This document shows, piece after piece, positions 10,459 to 18,735 of a DNA stretch of 64,000 bases (position 1 is the stretch's first letter; the number at the start of each line of letters is the position of its first letter). A program made the position numbers and the translations under genes. Under the pieces are notes generated by a model that did no database searches, was not told the DNA's origin, and saw nothing but the letters and a program-made list of their open reading frames with translations. Source of the stretch: Geothrix terrae (GTDB lineage Bacteria; Acidobacteriota; Holophagae; Holophagales; Holophagaceae); assembly GCF_022808775.1 (NCBI RefSeq), contig NZ_JAKZLA010000002.1, positions 1-64,000 on the forward strand. The letters run 5' to 3'.

Positions 10459-11556
10459 ATGTCTACAGCGTCTTCGCCCGTCACCTCATGCCGCCCTCGC
10501 TTCCCTCACTGGCTGGGCGTTGCCCTCGGTTTCCTGCTTGCCACGATGCTGTTTGCGGCGCCTCCCATATCAGGCGTCGGGATCGCACCGATCCGCATCC
10601 CCGACCCGGTCAGCGGCGGCCAGACCGACGGCTATGTGTTCTACCCGTCACCCGAGCCCACCCCCGGCATCACCGCGCTCGGCCCCTACGAGGTGGCAGC
10701 GCGCCTCCATGCATCGGCGACGGCCGGCCTCAAGCCGCTGGTGGTGATCTCGCACGGCAACGGCGGCTCACGCCTGGGCCACCATGACCTGGCCACCTTT
10801 CTGGCCAGCCACGGTTTCATCGTCGCCACGCTCAATCACCCCAAGGACGACTTCGAAGACACCAGCGGCGCCGGCCATATCGAGGTGCTGGCCGGTCGTC
10901 CGGTGCAGGTAAAAGCAACCATCTCCATGCTGCTGGGCGACCCGCGCTGGAACACCCTGATCGACCCTGCGCGCATCGGCGTTGCCGGGTTTTCCTCGGG
11001 TGGCTACACCGGCCTGATGGTGGCGGGCGCCAAGCCTGAATTCACCCGCTTCGTGGATTTCTGCGAGCACTACCCTAAGGATCTGAACGTCTGCGGCAAG
11101 CTGGCCGAATTCCAGGCCGAAGCCGACAAATTGGGCCTGTCGCAGCGCCAGTTGATGCAGCGGACCCAGGACCAGCTCTACCGCTATGGCGAAACGGCCG
11201 ACCCGCGCGTGAAGGCGGCCTTCGTCATGGCGCCGCTCAGCCTGATCTTCGACTCGCACAGCTTCGATACGGTGCGCATCCCGATCTACCTGTATTACAG
11301 CCAGAACGACCTCGTGCTGCGGCCCGATGCCAACGCCCGCCATATCCTGCCGCTGATCCACACCCTCGCCGGGGTGAAGGAGGTGCCGAAGGCCGATCAC
11401 TGGGTGTTCCTCGCTCCGTGCTCGCCAGCCTTGGCCAAGCAGATTCCCGACCTCTGCACCGACTCACCCGGTGTCAACCGCAAGCTTGTCCACACGCAGA
11501 TCAATACGGACGCGTTGGCCTTCTTCCGCCGGGTGTTCAACCTGGCAGCCGACTGA
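10459..11556 (+). CDS. secreted alpha/beta hydrolase (PAF-acetylhydrolase II / dienelactone hydrolase-like)
   Basis: This protein has 365 residues. It has a signal peptide (WLGVALGFLLATMLFAAP, about residues 17-34) and an esterase-type core: oxyanion region VVISHGNGGS, nucleophile S179 in GFSSG, an acid in the YSQNDLVLRP segment and a late His in ADHWVF. The chosen ATG opens directly into the signal peptide; an in-frame ATG 12 codons upstream (10423) is possible. Codon use differs from the neighbours (more GAA, GAT, TTG and T-ending codons, fewer CTC), which suggests recent acquisition, perhaps from a proteobacterium. The physiological ester is unknown. Confidence 0.78.
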   Translation: MSTASSPVTSCRPRFPHWLGVALGFLLATMLFAAPPISGVGIAPIRIPDPVSGGQTDGYVFYPSPEPTPGITALGPYEVAARLHASATAGLKPLVVISHGNGGSRLGHHDLATFLASHGFIVATLNHPKDDFEDTSGAGHIEVLAGRPVQVKATISMLLGDPRWNTLIDPARIGVAGFSSGGYTGLMVAGAKPEFTRFVDFCEHYPKDLNVCGKLAEFQAEADKLGLSQRQLMQRTQDQLYRYGETADPRVKAAFVMAPLSLIFDSHSFDTVRIPIYLYYSQNDLVLRPDANARHILPLIHTLAGVKEVPKADHWVFLAPCSPALAKQIPDLCTDSPGVNRKLVHTQINTDALAFFRRVFNLAAD

Positions 11557-11690
11557 GCAGCCCCGCCGCCTTGAGTGGGCAGGAGACCGGAGCTTAAGGG
11601 CCGCTCGGCCCCCGCTTTCAAGCCCCTATAAAGCCAATCCGTCCATTTCCCCTTTCCGGATCATCGCCGCTCCGGCAGACTTGTTCCAAC

Positions 11691-11762
11691 ATGTTTACCG
11701 TGACGACCTTCAACCCGCGCCCTAGCCACCCGATCACCGGCCGACCGGCTGGAGGGCTTTGA
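11691..11762 (+). CDS. putative proline-containing leader peptide
   Basis: A 23-codon ORF encodes a peptide ending NPRPSHPITGRPAGGL. It has four prolines within eleven consecutive codons. It stops 31 nt before the terminator hairpin upstream of proB. No strong Shine-Dalgarno is seen (only GGCAG about 13 nt upstream). In classical attenuators (trp, his, leu) the leader peptide is rich in the regulated amino acid; here proBA makes proline. It may instead be a chance ORF in GC-rich DNA, where Pro codons are common. Confidence 0.45.
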   Translation: MFTVTTFNPRPSHPITGRPAGGL

Positions 11763-11793
11763 GCTAATCACCACGACGCTCCGCTCACATCCA

Positions 11794-11829
11794 CCCCCGG
11801 GCCGCACACCGACCCGGGGGCTTTTCTTT
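11794..11829 (+). terminator. intrinsic terminator just upstream of proB
   Basis: CCCCCGGG (11794-11801) and CCCGGGGG (11813-11820) form an 8-bp GC stem with an 11-nt loop, followed by CTTTTCTTT. It could terminate the hydrolase transcript 240 bp upstream, but its position 14 nt before proB points to conditional termination. Confidence 0.75.
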
Positions 11830-11843
11830 ATGGGCAGATAACC

Positions 11844-12701
11844 ATGACCCGCAGCACCCACTCCATCGCCAACACCGCCCAGCGGGCCAGCCTTGGCACG
11901 GCCAAAAGGATCGTCATCAAGCTCGGCACGCAGGTCGTGGTGGATGCCGAAGGCCGGCCGGCCCTGAGCCGCCTGTACGGGCTGATGGAGACCGTGGCGG
12001 CTCTCCGCCGCCGGGGCGCCCAACCCGTGCTGGTCTCCTCCGGCGCCGTGGGCCTCGGGGCCCGGCAGCTCGGCATCCGGCCCGAGGGGCTTCCGCAGAA
12101 GCAGGCCTGCGCGGCCGCCGGGCAGGGCCAGCTCATGTCCATCTACCAGGAGGGCTTCGCCCGCATGGGCCTGTGCGCGGCCCAGGTGCTGCTGACGGAG
12201 GATGACTTCGCGGATCCCCTCCGCCACGCCAACCTCCGGCGCACCCTGGACACCCTGCTGGAGCTGGGGGCCATCCCCGTGCTCAACGAGAACGACACCG
12301 TATCCACCCTGGAGCTGGAGCGCCCCTCCCCCGGCCGCCGGCCCATCTTCAGCGACAACGACCACCTCTCGGCCCTGGTGGCCACGCACCTGGAGGCCGA
12401 TCTCCTGGTGCTCCTCTCAGACGTGAGCGCCCTCCACACCCGCAACCCGGGCCTGCACGCGGACGCCGAGCCCCTGGCGGAGGTCCCCTTCGGAGCCGAT
12501 CCTCAGGCCAGGCTCGAGGGCACCTCGGGCCGCGGGCGGGGGGGCATGGTGAGCAAGGTGGAGGCGGCGCGGGCCGCGGCACGGGCCGGGGTGCCCGTGG
12601 TGCTCGCCTCGGGCCTCGCCATCGGCATCCTCGACCAGATCCTCGCGGGTGACCCCGTGGGAACCCTCTTCCTCGCCGCCCCCAGAGGAGCCCGGCCATG
12701 A
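11844..12701 (+). CDS. proB: glutamate 5-kinase, short form without PUA domain
   Basis: This enzyme catalyses the first step of proline synthesis, ATP-dependent phosphorylation of glutamate to gamma-glutamyl phosphate. The amino-acid-kinase fold is complete: RIVIKLGTQVV near residue 25, VSSGAVGLG, the ENDTVS substrate loop, DNDHLSALVA and the GRGRGGMVSK nucleotide region. At 285 residues it lacks the C-terminal PUA domain found in E. coli-type ProB (about 367 residues), a known natural variant. It overlaps proA by 4 nt (ATGA), so translation is coupled. The ribosome site is weak, with only GGGCAG 7 nt upstream. Confidence 0.93.
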   Translation: MTRSTHSIANTAQRASLGTAKRIVIKLGTQVVVDAEGRPALSRLYGLMETVAALRRRGAQPVLVSSGAVGLGARQLGIRPEGLPQKQACAAAGQGQLMSIYQEGFARMGLCAAQVLLTEDDFADPLRHANLRRTLDTLLELGAIPVLNENDTVSTLELERPSPGRRPIFSDNDHLSALVATHLEADLLVLLSDVSALHTRNPGLHADAEPLAEVPFGADPQARLEGTSGRGRGGMVSKVEAARAAARAGVPVVLASGLAIGILDQILAGDPVGTLFLAAPRGARP

Positions 12702-14023
12702 ACGACGCGAGCCTCAGCCCCCTCCAGATCCAGGCCATGGCCCAGGCGGCCCGGGAGGCCTCCCGGCGCCTGGCCACCACGACCGGGGCGCTCCGCTCGG
12801 CGGTGCTGCGGCGGCTGGCGGACCTCCTGGAAGCCCAGGCGCCCGCCCTCCTCGCGGCCAACGCGGATGATGTGGCCGCCGGGGGCGCCCTGCCGCCCGC
12901 CACCCTCCAGCGGCTCAAGCTGGATGACGCCAAGCTGGCGGCCATGGCCCAGGGCGTCCGGGCCGTGGCGGACCTGCCGGATCCCCTCCACCGGGTCCAG
13001 CTGCGCCGCCAGCTGGACGAGGGCCTGGACCTCACCCGCGTGGCCTGCCCCCTGGGCGTGCTCTGCGTGGTGTTCGAGGCACGCCCGGATGCCCTGATCC
13101 AGATCAGCGCCCTGGCCCTCAAGAGCGGCAATGCCGTGCTGCTCAAGGGCGGCCGCGAGGCCGCGCGCTCCAACGCCGCGCTGCTGGCCGCGGTACGGCA
13201 GGCGCTGGCGGAGGAGGGGCTGCCCGAGGATGCGGTCCAGGGCCTGCCGGATCGCGAGGCCGTGGCGGCCCTGCTGCAGCGGCCGGACCTGGTGGACCTG
13301 GTGATCCCCCGGGGTTCCCGGGAGCTGGTGCTGAGCCTCCAGGCCGCCACGCGCATCCCCGTGCTGGGCCACGCCGACGGCCTCTGCCACATGTACCTCG
13401 ACGCCGCCGCGGACACGGCCATGGCCGTGGCCCTGGTGCGCGACGCCAAGCTGCAGTACCCCGCCGCCTGCAACGCCGTGGAGACGGTCCTCATCCACCG
13501 CCGGGCCGCGGCCCGCCTGCTGCCGCCCCTGGTGGCGGACCTGGCGCCGCGCGGCGTGGAGCTGCGCGGCTGCGCCGCCTGCCGGGCACTCGTGCCCGGC
13601 CTGGCGGAGGCCACGGACGCGGACTGGGACACCGAGTACGGCGCCCCCATCCTGGCCCTGAGGATCGTGGAGGACCTCGACGGAGCCCTGGCCCACATCC
13701 GCGCCCATGGCAGCGGCCACACGGAGGCGATCGTCACCGAGGATCACGCCGCCGCAGCGCGGTTCCTGGCGGAGGTGGACGCGGCGGGCGTGTTCCACAA
13801 CGCCTCCACGCGCTTCGCCGACGGCTTCCGGTACGGCTTCGGCGCCGAGGTGGGCATCAGCACCGGGCGGATCCACGCCCGGGGCCCCGTGGGCCTGGAG
13901 GGACTGCTCAGCTACCGCTACCTCCTGCTGGGCCACGGCCACAAGGTGGAGGACTACGCGGGACCCGCCGCCCGGCCCTTCCGGCACCGGGATCTGGGCG
14001 GCGATCCAGACAGTAGGGTATAA
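12698..14023 (+). CDS. proA: gamma-glutamyl phosphate reductase
   Basis: This is the second enzyme of proline synthesis, NADPH-dependent reduction of gamma-glutamyl phosphate to glutamate semialdehyde. It has the aldehyde-dehydrogenase-like fold of 441 residues (family about 415-420). Catalytic Cys is C258 in QYPAACNAVET. The cofactor region GVLCVVFEARPD and KSGNAVLLKGG are clear, as are the C-terminal HNASTRFADG and GAEVGIST signatures. It is translationally coupled to proB. It acts with ProB, probably in a complex that shields the labile acyl phosphate. proC is not in the window. Confidence 0.95.
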   Translation: MNDASLSPLQIQAMAQAAREASRRLATTTGALRSAVLRRLADLLEAQAPALLAANADDVAAGGALPPATLQRLKLDDAKLAAMAQGVRAVADLPDPLHRVQLRRQLDEGLDLTRVACPLGVLCVVFEARPDALIQISALALKSGNAVLLKGGREAARSNAALLAAVRQALAEEGLPEDAVQGLPDREAVAALLQRPDLVDLVIPRGSRELVLSLQAATRIPVLGHADGLCHMYLDAAADTAMAVALVRDAKLQYPAACNAVETVLIHRRAAARLLPPLVADLAPRGVELRGCAACRALVPGLAEATDADWDTEYGAPILALRIVEDLDGALAHIRAHGSGHTEAIVTEDHAAAARFLAEVDAAGVFHNASTRFADGFRYGFGAEVGISTGRIHARGPVGLEGLLSYRYLLLGHGHKVEDYAGPAARPFRHRDLGGDPDSRV

Positions 14024-14096
14024 ACATCAATTATTGATACATAAGACTCTATAACTTTGAACCCCGGGCTCGAGGTGTTAGCCTTGACCCACGTTC

Positions 14097-14129
14097 GTCG
14101 CTCCTGGATCGCCGCAGGGGCGACTTTTT
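14097..14129 (+). terminator. terminator-like hairpin 16 nt before the aminotransferase start
   Basis: GTCGCTCC (14097-14104) pairs with GGGGCGAC (14117-14124), with one G-U, across a 12-nt loop and is followed by TTTTT. It may terminate proBA, whose stop is 74 nt upstream. However, only 16 nt separate it from the next start codon, and the AT-rich promoter-like stretch (14020-14056) lies upstream of it, so it could also be a leader attenuator for the next operon. Confidence 0.6.
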
Positions 14130-14145
14130 CGTATCGGGAGGATCC

Positions 14146-15456
14146 ATGGCTGCCCTGCTCTCCCCTGAAACGCCCGCCTTCGCCGTGCCTGAGGCCAACC
14201 TCGTCCCGGTGAGCGATCACCTGAAACAGCTGGCGCCCATCCCGGCCTCCCGCATGTTCCTCATCAACAAGTCGCTGAAGGTCTTCAAGGAGAAGCAGCC
14301 GGGCGTGCCCGTCTTCGACGCCAGCCAGGGCGACGGCGGCGCCTCGCTCCCCGGCGTGCCCGCGGAGCTGCTGGACCGCGCCTTCGAGATGCAGAAGCAG
14401 CACGGCACCGCCTACGACATGCCCTACGGCACCGACGCCTACCGGAAGATCGTGGCCGAGCAGTACTGGAAGCTGGCCCCCGACACGGGCTGGGGCCCGG
14501 CCAACATCATCGGCACCCAGGGCGGCCGTGACGGCCTCCAGAAGGCCTACCAGGCCATGCTGGCCCTGGGCCACGGCCGCCAGGGCGACGTGGTGGTGGT
14601 GAGCCGTGTGCCCTGGATCAGCTACAACTGGGGCCCCTACGGCATCGGCGCCAACGTGATGTGGGCGCCCGGCCGGGCCGAGGAGGGCTGGGCCTACTCC
14701 GAAGAAGGCATCCGCGCCTGCGTGGCCGAGGCCGCCCGCCACGGCCGCAAGATCGCGGGCCTCGTCATCACCTGCCCCGACAACCCCACGGGCCAGACCA
14801 TCCCCCTCGAGCGCCAGATCGTCCTGGCCCGCACGGCCCTGGAGGCAGGCGTGGCCTACGTGCTCTTCGACTGGATGTACCACGCCGTGGGCGATGGCGA
14901 TCCCTACGACGTGAACGTGCTGCTGCGGGCCTTCGAGCCCGAGCTGCGCAAGCGCCTGATGGTGCTGGACGGCCTCACCAAGAGCCTGGGCGCCTCCAAC
15001 ATCCGCAACTGCCACCTGCTGGCCGACGCGGAGGTGGTCAAGACCATCGTGGCCCAGGCCTCCCACACGGTGATGCCCTCCTTCTTCAGCCTGGCCGTGG
15101 CCATGGCCGCCTACGAGAAGGGCTTCCAGAAGGCCGCCGCGCCCATCATCGAGCCCACCCGCGCCAGCCGCGCCTGGCTGCGCGAGTTCCTCAAGAAGCA
15201 GGGCCTCACCCACATCATCGGCCAGGGCTATTACGCCTTCATCAAGGTGTCGGACACCTTCCAGGCCAAGGGCTGGACCGACTCCGAGCCCATGGGCCAG
15301 TACCTGGCCGAGGAGCACGGCGTGGCCGTGGTGCCCGGCGCCTTCTTCAGCCCCTACGGCGCCGAGTGGATCCGCTTCTCCTACGCCACCCCGCCCGAGC
15401 GCACCCAGGGCGCCGCCGAGCGGCTCCTGGCGGCGCTGAAGTCACTTCAGGGTTGA
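14146..15456 (+). CDS. class I/II pyridoxal-phosphate aminotransferase
   Basis: This is a fold-type I aminotransferase of 436 residues. The PLP lysine is K279 in DGLTKSLGAS. The cofactor Asn lies in CPDNPTGQ (about residue 210), the ring Asp in VLFDWMY, and the phosphate Arg late in the chain. GGGAGG lies just before the start. The donor and acceptor cannot be told from the sequence; it is not a canonical AspC, HisC or TyrB by eye. It begins after a terminator-like hairpin, and the ligase-M20 fusion starts 41 nt downstream, so the two enzymes likely form an operon and one pathway. Confidence 0.85.
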   Translation: MAALLSPETPAFAVPEANLVPVSDHLKQLAPIPASRMFLINKSLKVFKEKQPGVPVFDASQGDGGASLPGVPAELLDRAFEMQKQHGTAYDMPYGTDAYRKIVAEQYWKLAPDTGWGPANIIGTQGGRDGLQKAYQAMLALGHGRQGDVVVVSRVPWISYNWGPYGIGANVMWAPGRAEEGWAYSEEGIRACVAEAARHGRKIAGLVITCPDNPTGQTIPLERQIVLARTALEAGVAYVLFDWMYHAVGDGDPYDVNVLLRAFEPELRKRLMVLDGLTKSLGASNIRNCHLLADAEVVKTIVAQASHTVMPSFFSLAVAMAAYEKGFQKAAAPIIEPTRASRAWLREFLKKQGLTHIIGQGYYAFIKVSDTFQAKGWTDSEPMGQYLAEEHGVAVVPGAFFSPYGAEWIRFSYATPPERTQGAAERLLAALKSLQG

Positions 15457-15497
15457 ACAGATTCATCCGCACGTTGATTGATTGATCCGGAGCACCC

Positions 15498-18305
15498 GTG
15501 TTCGACCTGAACGCCTTCGTCGAGAAGTTCAAGCTGGCGCGCCAGACCGCCCAGGAGACGCGGCCCCAGGGCGGCCTCTGCGGGCTGGAGCTGGAGTGGA
15601 ACCTGGTGGATCCGCAGTTCCGCCCCCTGCTCACCGTGGGCACGGGGCCGGACCGCATGTCCTTCGTGGACCACCTGCGGACGAAGGTGCTGGCGCCCTG
15701 GACCGGGGAGTACCACCAGCTCGAGGTCTTCCACTGGATGATCGAGTGGGTCACCCGTCCCTACCACACCCCCCGGGGCGCGGTGTACGAAGGCCGCCTG
15801 CTGGAGGCCGCCCTCATCAACGCCCTCTACAAGGCGGGTCGCGCCTTCGGGGAGCCCCTGCACTACTGGCATGGGAACCTGCTCATCCTCCCGGAGATCG
15901 GGCCCGACTGCGTGCCCGAGTCCTGGCACCTGGCCAAGCGGCGCTACCTGCAGCGCTGCGTGGAGATGTACGGCACCGAGCTGGCCACCGCGGGCACCCA
16001 CTGCAACCTCAGCCTGCCCGAGCCCATGCTGGCCTGGGACTTCATGCACCTGCCCGCCTCCCAGCGTGGCGATCACCACCTCGACGACTACAAGAACCAG
16101 GTCTACATCACGGGCACCCGCCTCATGCGGGCCTTCGCGTCGCTCTTCATCGCCACCAGCGCCAGCACGCCCCTCCAGGCCTCCGAAGAGGGCGGGAAGC
16201 CCGTCGTCCGCCTCACCCCCTACGAGTCCGTGCGGAACCTCACCTTCCCGAATCCGCCCGCCCTGGACGTGCCGGACCTGAACCGCAGCCACGCGGACTA
16301 CCTGCGCCTGTCCTACGATCTGGTGCGCCGCGGCGTGCGCTTCGGCAACAACAACTGGATCCCCGTGCGCGCCCGCTCCCAGGCCGAGCCCGTGGAGCGC
16401 CTCATCCAGGTCACCAGCGACCAGCTGCACGACATCTACGCCCGGGGCCTCTTCGCCGCCGGCGAGACGCGCAACGTCGAGGACATGGCCGCGCAGATCG
16501 AACGCCAGAACCTCTTCGCCCGCATCGACCTGCCCATGGCCCGCGTGGAGGTCCGCACGGACGACCCCGGCCACGAGCTGGCCCTGGACGTGGCGAACCT
16601 CACCCTCAAGCACCTGCTCCTCCTCCGCTTCTACGCGGATCCCGACTTCGCCCGCGGCTTCCGCTACGACACCGAGGACATCACCCGGGCCCGGCGCAAC
16701 GAGGACCTGGCGGCCAGGGAGGGCCTGAACGCCGTCATCGAGGATCCCCTCACCGCCAAGCCCGTGGCCATGCGCGTCTTCCTGGCCTGGACGCTCAACC
16801 AGCTGCGGCCCATGGCCGAGGCGCTCGGCTTCTGGGAGGACCTCCAGCCGCTCCGCGAGATGGCGGAGGGCGCGCCCAGCACCGCCGAGAAGATGCGCCA
16901 GAAGCTGAAGGCCAAGCTCGGCACCTCGGACATCGTGCCGCCGGCCCTGCTCGTGGAGCTGGCCGAGGCCCGGAAGGTCCAGGTCCGCGACGAGGTGGAG
17001 GCCATCACTGCCCGCCTGGCGGACCTCGGGCCGGAACAGGACAAGCTCAAGGACTTCGTGGAACACGCCCGCGACGAGGTGCACCTGGATCCCCGCGCCC
17101 CCGTGCGCTTCCGCCCCCGGCCAGAGACGGTGGTGGAGGGGACCTTCGCGAGCAAGACCGCGGAGGTGCTGGCCGTGTCCCAGCGCCTCATCCGCATCCC
17201 CAGCGTCACCGCCTGCCCCGAGGAGCGCATGCCCGAGATCCACCGGGCGGCCACCTTCATCTACGACTACCTGCGCAACCACGGTGTGCCCGTGCGCTAC
17301 TTCAACCAGGCCACCTTCCCGGCCGTGCTCGCCCACTTCCCCGGCGGCGAGCAGGCCCCGGCCATGCTGTGCGGCCACTTCGACGTGGTGGAGCCCGAGC
17401 CCGACGACAGCCAGTTCGAGCCGAAGATCGAAGGCGACTACCTCTGGGGCCGCGGCGCCGCGGACATGAAGACCGTGCTCTCCACCTACCTCGTGTGGAT
17501 GAAGGACACCTTCAAGAAGGGCGCCCCCTACCCGCCCGTGAGCCTGCTCATGCTGGGCAACGAGGAGAACGGCGAGCTGGAGCCCATGGGCACGCCCCAC
17601 GTGCTGAGGCAGCTCAAGGAGGAGTGGGGCTACGAGCCCTCCTTCTTCGTGGCTGGCGAGCGCACCGGGGAGAAGGGCACGGAGCTCTGGGGCGAGGTCT
17701 GCACCCAGAACCGCGGCGTCCTGCGCTTCGAGCTGGTGGCCCGGGGCACCCGCGGCCACAGCGGGTTGGCGGGGGGCAGCGACCTCACGGAACGTCTCTT
17801 GGGCGCCCGTGAGGCCCTGCGCGAGATGTTCGCCAAGCGCCTCACCCTGAAGGCCGCGGACGGCTGGCAGTCCCTGGCCCGCTTCGCCTACATCCAAGTG
17901 GGCACGCCCGGCGTCTACAACATCACGCCGGATCGGGGCGCCCTGGGCGTGGAGATCCGCCCCATCCCCCAGGACGACATCACGGGGCTGCGCGCCGACA
18001 TCGAGGCCCTGGCCGCGGCGCGGGAGCTGGAGCTGGTGCCCTCCGCCTGGGAGCCGGGCATCGCCTGCGACCCGGAGAACCCCTACCTCAAGGCCCTGCT
18101 AGCGGGCATCGAGGCCGCCGGAGGCGACATCCGCATCGGGCGCAAGGGCGCCGGCACCTCCGCCCGCTTCGCCCCCAAGGGCCAGGGCGTGGTCTGGGGC
18201 CAGACCGGCATCGGCCCCCACGCCGCCGGCGAGCGCCACTACATCCCCAGCATCGATCCCTACTACCGGGCCCTGGACGCCTTTGCGGCCAAGCTGAAGG
18301 GCTGA
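15498..18305 (+). CDS. fusion of glutamate-cysteine-ligase-like domain and M20 metallopeptidase domain
   Basis: This protein has 935 residues in two parts. Residues 1 to about 510 resemble carboxylate-amine ligases of the GCS2 family: GLELEWNL near the N-terminus, QLEVFHWMIEWVTRP, and GTHCNLSLPEP in the position of the metal/substrate strand. Residues about 545-935 are an M20 (DapE/ArgE/CPG2-like) hydrolase with H627 and D629 (GHFDVV), D656 (GRGAADMK), E689-E690 (GNEENGE) and the HSG and GTSARF dimer/active-site segments. The start is GTG with GGAG 5 nt upstream. One half could form a peptide-like bond and the other break one. Its partner is the upstream aminotransferase. The fold match of the N-terminal half rests on motif reading only. 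Confidence 0.75.
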   Translation: MFDLNAFVEKFKLARQTAQETRPQGGLCGLELEWNLVDPQFRPLLTVGTGPDRMSFVDHLRTKVLAPWTGEYHQLEVFHWMIEWVTRPYHTPRGAVYEGRLLEAALINALYKAGRAFGEPLHYWHGNLLILPEIGPDCVPESWHLAKRRYLQRCVEMYGTELATAGTHCNLSLPEPMLAWDFMHLPASQRGDHHLDDYKNQVYITGTRLMRAFASLFIATSASTPLQASEEGGKPVVRLTPYESVRNLTFPNPPALDVPDLNRSHADYLRLSYDLVRRGVRFGNNNWIPVRARSQAEPVERLIQVTSDQLHDIYARGLFAAGETRNVEDMAAQIERQNLFARIDLPMARVEVRTDDPGHELALDVANLTLKHLLLLRFYADPDFARGFRYDTEDITRARRNEDLAAREGLNAVIEDPLTAKPVAMRVFLAWTLNQLRPMAEALGFWEDLQPLREMAEGAPSTAEKMRQKLKAKLGTSDIVPPALLVELAEARKVQVRDEVEAITARLADLGPEQDKLKDFVEHARDEVHLDPRAPVRFRPRPETVVEGTFASKTAEVLAVSQRLIRIPSVTACPEERMPEIHRAATFIYDYLRNHGVPVRYFNQATFPAVLAHFPGGEQAPAMLCGHFDVVEPEPDDSQFEPKIEGDYLWGRGAADMKTVLSTYLVWMKDTFKKGAPYPPVSLLMLGNEENGELEPMGTPHVLRQLKEEWGYEPSFFVAGERTGEKGTELWGEVCTQNRGVLRFELVARGTRGHSGLAGGSDLTERLLGAREALREMFAKRLTLKAADGWQSLARFAYIQVGTPGVYNITPDRGALGVEIRPIPQDDITGLRADIEALAAARELELVPSAWEPGIACDPENPYLKALLAGIEAAGGDIRIGRKGAGTSARFAPKGQGVVWGQTGIGPHAAGERHYIPSIDPYYRALDAFAAKLKG

Positions 18306-18461
18306 CCACGGCCACACCACGGCCTAATCAAGGCCTGACCGCAGGTAGGTCCGGTGGTCGTGCCCAAGATCACTGTCAAAACAGTTTCTTGCTTCCACCA
18401 TCAGGGATGGCCTTCGGAACGGGATCGTCCTGGTCCGCCGGAAGCCCGGGAGATCGCCTCG

Positions 18462-18722
18462 ATGCGCCGCACCTTGGGCCGGACCAGCTCCGCCCGCCTG
18501 AACACCATGCTCCACCACCCGGCCGCCGCCCGCCTGACGGCCCTCCGTGCCCGGGACGGTCTCGTCCACGTCTGCGGCTGGTGCCGGAAGGTCCGGACCG
18601 ACGAGGGCGAGTGGGTTCCGGCGGAGCCAGCGCTCCTGGAGAGCGCCGGCCCCGCCCTCACCCACGGCGTCTGCCCCGACTGTGCCAAGGCCATCGTGCA
18701 GAAGCGCCCCGCCGTCGCGTAG
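18462..18722 (+). CDS. small CxxC...HGxCxxC protein (orphan zinc-ribbon-like module)
   Basis: This is an 86-residue protein with CGWCRKVRTDEGEW about mid-length and THGVCPDC near the end. The same C-x2-C / H-G-x-C-x2-C pattern occurs at the end of many PAS/GAF sensor and response-regulator proteins, where it may bind metal. Here it stands alone with a basic N-terminus. The ATG was chosen for GGGAG 9 nt upstream (18448-18452); the frame is open for 36 codons before it. Function is unknown. It converges on malate synthase 13 bp away. Confidence 0.6.
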   Translation: MRRTLGRTSSARLNTMLHHPAAARLTALRARDGLVHVCGWCRKVRTDEGEWVPAEPALLESAGPALTHGVCPDCAKAIVQKRPAVA

Positions 18723-18735
18723 CTTCGCCCTGCCC

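Larger units (their letters stand above)
11627..11843 (+). promoter_or_regulatory. proBA leader region (putative transcription attenuator)
   Basis: A TATAAA box (11627-11632) without a clear -35 could start a transcript near 11640. The leader would then hold about 50 nt, a 23-codon ORF with four proline codons, and an intrinsic-terminator hairpin ending 14 nt before proB. Only those 14 nt separate the T-tract from the proB start, so there is no room for another promoter and transcripts must read through. That layout is what ribosome-mediated attenuation needs, and the codon matches the pathway product. Antiterminator pairing was not established by eye. Confidence 0.5.

Noticed and set aside
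11640-11843. T-box or known riboswitch before proB
   Set aside because: No T-box motif or other riboswitch consensus was recognised; the leader ORF plus terminator explains the layout better.
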